The notes beneath the pieces are model-generated. The model saw only the letters and a list, made by a program, of their open reading frames with translations, did no database searches and had not been told where the DNA came from. From the NCBI RefSeq assembly GCF_900177295.1, contig NZ_FWZX01000030.1:22296-86295 (forward strand): a DNA stretch of 64,000 bases. Direction: 5' to 3'. This stretch comes from Tistlia consotensis USBA 355. GTDB taxonomy: Bacteria; Pseudomonadota; Alphaproteobacteria; Kiloniellales; DSM-21159. Within the stretch, counting starts at the first letter, position 1, and every line of letters begins with the position of its first letter. The translations under genes were made by a program, and so were the position numbers. Positions 62,495-64,000 of the stretch are shown here, piece by piece.

Positions 62495-62950
62495 GTGCTC
62501 TCAAGAATTGTCAGCTCGCTCGCCGTTCTCGGTACGGCCCTGCTGCTGCTCGCCGCTCCGGTCGCCGCCGGAACCCAGGGAACCCCGGACGAAGCCAAGG
62601 CGATGGCCGAGAAGGCCGCGGCCTTCCTCGAGGCCAACGGCCCCGAGAAGGCCTTCAAGGCCTTCACCGAGACCGACCAGTTCAAGGACCGCGACCTCTA
62701 CGTCTTCGTCTACGACGCCAAGGGCGCCGCGGTCGCCCACGGCGCCAATCCGGCCCTGGTCGGCAAGAACCTGATGGAGCTGCGCGACCCGACGGGCAAG
62801 CAGTTCGTCAAGGACTTCGTCGCCGTGCAGGACGCCGGCTGGGTCGAGTACTCCTGGCAGAACCCGGTCAGCAAGAAGGTCGAGCCGAAGCGGTCCTGGA
62901 TCATCCACACGAGCGGCGTCTGGCTCGGCGTCGGCGCCTACGTCCAGTGA
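62495..62950 (+). CDS. Secreted single-Cache (sCache_2) domain protein
   Basis: A 151-aa periplasmic protein: signal peptide (VLSRIVSSLAVLGTALLLLAAPVAA) and one Cache_2 domain. The domain includes KAFKAFTETDQFKDRDLYVFVYDAKGAAVAHGANPALVGKNLMELRDPTGKQFV and ends with the WQNPVSKKVEPKRSWI region. Cache domains bind small molecules and usually sit in chemoreceptors. Here it is free, with no kinase or signalling domain. The GTG at 62495 is chosen because GGAGG lies six bases before it. An ATG at 62477 lacks a site. It lies before a strong hairpin and then a chemoreceptor gene. It may deliver ligand to that receptor. Confidence 0.88.
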   Translation: MLSRIVSSLAVLGTALLLLAAPVAAGTQGTPDEAKAMAEKAAAFLEANGPEKAFKAFTETDQFKDRDLYVFVYDAKGAAVAHGANPALVGKNLMELRDPTGKQFVKDFVAVQDAGWVEYSWQNPVSKKVEPKRSWIIHTSGVWLGVGAYVQ

Positions 62951-62956
62951 GCCGAT

Positions 62957-62991
62957 CCGGCGGGAGGCGGCGCCCCGCCGCCTCCCGCCGG
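62957..62991 (+). terminator. Strong terminator after the Cache gene
   Basis: A perfect 15-bp stem (CCGGCGGGAGGCGGC and GCCGCCTCCCGCCGG, loop GCCCC) follows the Cache stop by six bases and is trailed by CTTTCC. It is the strongest hairpin in the window and lies only 36 bp before the chemoreceptor start, so it may act as an attenuator between the two. Confidence 0.8.
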
Positions 62992-63027
62992 CTTTCCAGG
63001 TGCAGCCCAGCCGGAGGACAAGAGCCC

Positions 63028-64000
63028 GTGAAAGCCGTCGCCAACGCCCCGATTCTCGTGAAGTCGCTGATCGCCCCGGCCCTCGCCGCCGTCATGATCG
63101 TCGCGATCGGCCTGGTCTTCCTGGCCACCTACCTGGACCTGCAGCGGCAGACCGAGGCGCAGGCGCGCATCTCTTCGATGCGCTCCGACCTGCAGCAGAT
63201 GCTGCTGGCGCTGTCGGCAGCCCACCTGGAGACCCTGCAGGCAGCCAGCTGGAAGCAGAACGTCTCCGACGAGACGCTGATCGCCAAGGCGATCGCCGAG
63301 GCCAAGCAGGCGCTCGGGACGGCCCAGACGCTGCTCGAGCGGCAGACCGACCAGCAGGTCGTCGATCCGGCGAAGATGGCCGAGTTCGCCAAGCGCTTCG
63401 CCGCCTACAAGCCCGCCGCCACGGAAGCGCTCGACACGATCCCGGTCGACGCCTTCATCGCGCTGATGCTGATGAACGACAGCGGCGTCAAGCAGCGCGC
63501 CGCCGTCGAGGCCGGCAAGGACATCCTGGCCGACGTCACCGCGGCCGACGGCGCCATCGCGCGCCAGGTCGACCGCTCGCTGCGCAACACGCTGATCGCG
63601 GTCCTCGCGACGGCAGGCCTGGCGATCCTGCTGTCGCTGGGCGCGGCGGTGCTGCTGGGCCGGGCAATCTCGCGCCCGACGACGCGCCTCACCGCGGCGA
63701 TGACGCGCCTCACCGAGGGCGACACCTCGGTCGCGATCGAGGGTACCGAGCGCCGGGACGAGCTCGGCCGCATGGCCAGCGCCGTCCAGGTCTTCAAGGA
63801 GAACATGATCCGCAACGTCGAGCTCAGCCGCCAGACCGCCCGGCAGCAGGAGGAGCGCGCCGCCCGCGCCGAGCGCCTGCAGCGCCTGACCGCCGGCTTC
63901 GACGACAAGGTGCGCAGCCTGCTCGAGGCCGTCGCCAGGGCCGCCGGCGGCATGAACCACACCTCCGGGCGCCTGACCGACACCGCCAATGCCGCCCACA
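63028..64000 (+). CDS. Methyl-accepting chemotaxis protein (2), 5' part
   Basis: This gene is cut by the window end (324 codons seen). The GTG at 63028 follows GGAGG. A membrane helix (about 13-34) and a roughly 155-residue helical periplasmic domain (4HB-like, SDLQQMLLALSAAHLETLQAASWK) come first. A second helix (about 190-213) and a HAMP domain follow (ISRPTTRLTAAMTRLTEGDTSVAIEGTERRDELGRMASAVQVF). The start of the signalling coiled coil ends the visible part. The sensor is four-helix-like rather than Cache. That supports the idea that the neighbouring free Cache protein could feed it a signal. Completion lies outside the window. Confidence 0.9.
   Translation, partial: MKAVANAPILVKSLIAPALAAVMIVAIGLVFLATYLDLQRQTEAQARISSMRSDLQQMLLALSAAHLETLQAASWKQNVSDETLIAKAIAEAKQALGTAQTLLERQTDQQVVDPAKMAEFAKRFAAYKPAATEALDTIPVDAFIALMLMNDSGVKQRAAVEAGKDILADVTAADGAIARQVDRSLRNTLIAVLATAGLAILLSLGAAVLLGRAISRPTTRLTAAMTRLTEGDTSVAIEGTERRDELGRMASAVQVFKENMIRNVELSRQTARQQEERAARAERLQRLTAGFDDKVRSLLEAVARAAGGMNHTSGRLTDTANAAH

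Overview
The window is chromosomal DNA of a very GC-rich (about 70% by eye) alphaproteobacterium. The opening run ftsA(partial)-ftsZ-lpxC, then bamD-recN-ligA, is the usual alphaproteobacterial end of the division/cell-wall cluster. A DUF3035 lipoprotein and a two-gene M16 protease pair also fit that class. Rhodospirillales or a relative is my best guess, by inference only. No plasmid, phage, insertion-sequence or CRISPR feature was found.

Layout. 1-3356: ftsA end, ftsZ with a hairpin terminator, lpxC. 3511-6490 (minus): a polar amino-acid ABC uptake operon (binding protein, two permeases) ending in a GntR/FCD regulator, with no ATPase gene. 6801-12694: bamD, recN, ligA, a small unknown gene, an NTF2-like gene and a VOC gene. 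12826-12910: tRNA-Leu(CAA).

13142-42631 is one large surface-polysaccharide locus between the tRNA gene and a LysR gene. It holds a GT-C/YfhO-like membrane protein, a polyprenyl-phosphate-type glycosyltransferase, a WecE-type aminotransferase, two membrane-anchored SGNH hydrolases, a hexapeptide acyltransferase and two B12-binding-domain radical-SAM proteins. It also holds a sugar-nucleotide operon (22633-33653), GT-B and GT-2 glycosyltransferases, a sulfotransferase, a carbamoyltransferase with its DUF5989 and SxtJ companions, and a KpsT/KpsM-like ABC exporter. The plus operon 22633-33653 and the minus operon 42631-33699 converge with only 45 bp between them. No Wzx flippase or Wzy polymerase was seen, so ABC-dependent export is likely.

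The most interesting part is the sugar-nucleotide set. A DegT-fold enzyme has His in place of the PLP lysine, like the 3-dehydratase ColD. It lies directly after an orphan TPP-dependent E1-alpha/E1-beta pair with no E2/E3, and before two extended SDRs and a heptose-7-phosphate-type GHMP kinase. A heptose-1-phosphate guanylyltransferase, fused to a HAD domain that has lost its catalytic residues, heads the opposite operon. I infer a GDP-heptose-derived 3-deoxy sugar that may carry a two-carbon branch, with later carbamoyl, sulfate and acyl decoration.

42959-53385: small regulator/target modules. These are LysR with a quinone reductase, a winged-helix regulator with a FAD subunit and a 2Fe-2S-only partner, an EamA transporter, LysR with an SDR, and MarR with a FUSC protein divergent from a hydratase. 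Three have clear inverted repeats at their promoters. 53494-64000: a chemoreceptor, a two-domain cold-shock protein, a DUF2846 lipoprotein, a MaoC hydratase, lspA, a DUF3035 lipoprotein, the M16 pair, a secreted Cache protein, and a second chemoreceptor cut by the window end.
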